6,284 nucleotides of DNA from CAZXBB01 sp964638815 (GTDB lineage: Bacteria; Planctomycetota; Phycisphaerae; Phycisphaerales; SM1A02): positions 1-6,284 of the forward strand of contig CAZXBB010000362.1 in assembly GCA_964638815.1 (NCBI GenBank), in the 5' to 3' direction. Within the stretch, counting starts at the first letter, position 1. Every line of letters begins with the position of its first letter. A program made the translations under genes and the position numbers. This document shows positions 6,158 through 6,284 of the stretch, in pieces. The notes under the pieces are model-generated. The model ran no database searches. It was not told where the DNA came from and saw only the letters and a program-made list of their open reading frames with translations.

Positions 6158-6282
6158 GCCCCGCACCGGGGCACACAGGACGGCGCCCCCGGAGTTCCCC
6201 GGTCCGGTCCTCCGACTGGGCCGGGTGGCCTAACCATGCATCGACGGCTTCAGAACTTCGTGGCCCACCCGGCCCTTGCCGA
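6158..6282. repeat. Repeat unit 3 (125 bp) with eroded stem A and intact stem B
   Basis: The left arm of stem A is intact (ACCGGGGCACACAGGA from 6165). The right arm has lost its GTGTG part and reads CCCCGGTCCGGTCCT, leaving a 7-bp core (6165-6171 with 6197-6203). Stem B pairs 6218-6230 with 6262-6275, all but one bulged base, around a 31-nt loop containing CGACGGCTTCAGAACTTCGT. That loop motif is recognisable in units 1 and 2. Confidence 0.75.
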
Positions 6283-6284
6283 GC

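Larger units (their letters stand above)
5893..6284. repeat. Tandem array of three two-hairpin repeat units, continuing past the right edge
   Basis: The 400 bp after the SGNH gene hold no convincing gene. They are filled by three head-to-tail, diverged units of 125, 140 and 125 bp (boundaries at 5893, 6018 and 6158). The first two bases of a possible fourth unit are at the window end. Each unit runs: GCC start, inverted repeat A built on ACCGGGGCACAC, a short linker, inverted repeat B built on GGGCCGGGTGGGCC, then TTGCCGA or GCGCCGA. Units 1 and 3 match at 30 of 35 bases over their last 35. Open frames cross the array on both strands, but a 125-bp period is not a multiple of three. This points to a non-coding element: a palindromic intergenic repeat, a small RNA or a mobile-element relic. 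The array starts 8 bp after the SGNH stop. Confidence 0.9.

Noticed and set aside
5841..6237. Open frames across the repeat array on both strands (130 and 90 codons)
   Set aside because: The 125-bp unit length shifts frame at every unit, so the translations do not repeat in step. Both strands are equally open because of the base composition.
5893..6284. A CRISPR array
   Set aside because: The units are adjacent, about 125 bp long and diverged throughout. There are no short identical repeats separated by unique spacers, and no cas genes.

Overview
This high-G+C window looks like part of a planctomycete chromosome, probably Phycisphaerae-like. The main clue is the partial gene at the left edge, which ends in a paired calcium-loop dockerin tail of the Trp-Gly/Cys-rich kind (DxTxDGxID...CPADLNSDGWVD) common at the C-termini of secreted planctomycete proteins. 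The divergent pterin-enzyme family and the glutamate-asparagine-glycine type phosphohexomutase fit that assignment, but it is an inference from protein style, not a phylogeny.

Layout. (1) 1-198, plus strand: the 3' end of a secreted dockerin-type protein. (2) 199-397: a convergent intergenic gap. (3) 398-2964, minus strand: a two-gene operon with a 6-pyruvoyl-tetrahydropterin synthase/QueD-family protein first (2554-2964, GTG start) and polyphosphate kinase ppk1 second (398-2557). They are joined by a 4-bp ATGA overlap. (4) 2965-3059: a 95-bp divergent promoter region. Each side carries an extended -10 element (TGN-TATNNT) only 7-8 nt from the start codon, with no Shine-Dalgarno sequence, which suggests leaderless transcripts. 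(5) 3060-5884, plus strand: a second two-gene operon, a phosphohexomutase of the phosphoglucosamine/phosphomannomutase family (3060-4493) joined by a 4-bp GTGA overlap to a three-helix membrane-anchored SGNH/GDSL-type hydrolase or acyl-transfer enzyme (4490-5884). (6) 5893-6284: a non-coding tandem array of three units (125, 140 and 125 bp). Each unit has two long inverted repeats, and the array runs off the right edge.

How the genes fit together. The plus-strand pair is plausibly a cell-envelope glycan module: the mutase makes a hexose- or hexosamine-1-phosphate precursor, and the SGNH protein, with its catalytic domain predicted outside the membrane, would add or remove acyl groups on a surface glycan. 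The minus-strand pair joins a pterin enzyme to polyphosphate synthesis. No direct biochemical link is known to me, so shared expression is the only safe conclusion.

Points most worth a second look: the two-hairpin tandem repeat array, whose 15-bp insertion falls entirely inside a hairpin loop; the pterin enzyme, which keeps its zinc ligands but lacks the Cys-Asp-His catalytic triad; the mirror-image leaderless-type promoters; and two short perfect tandem duplications, each at the extreme 3' end of the upstream gene of an overlapping pair. No complete new defence or mobile system is visible.
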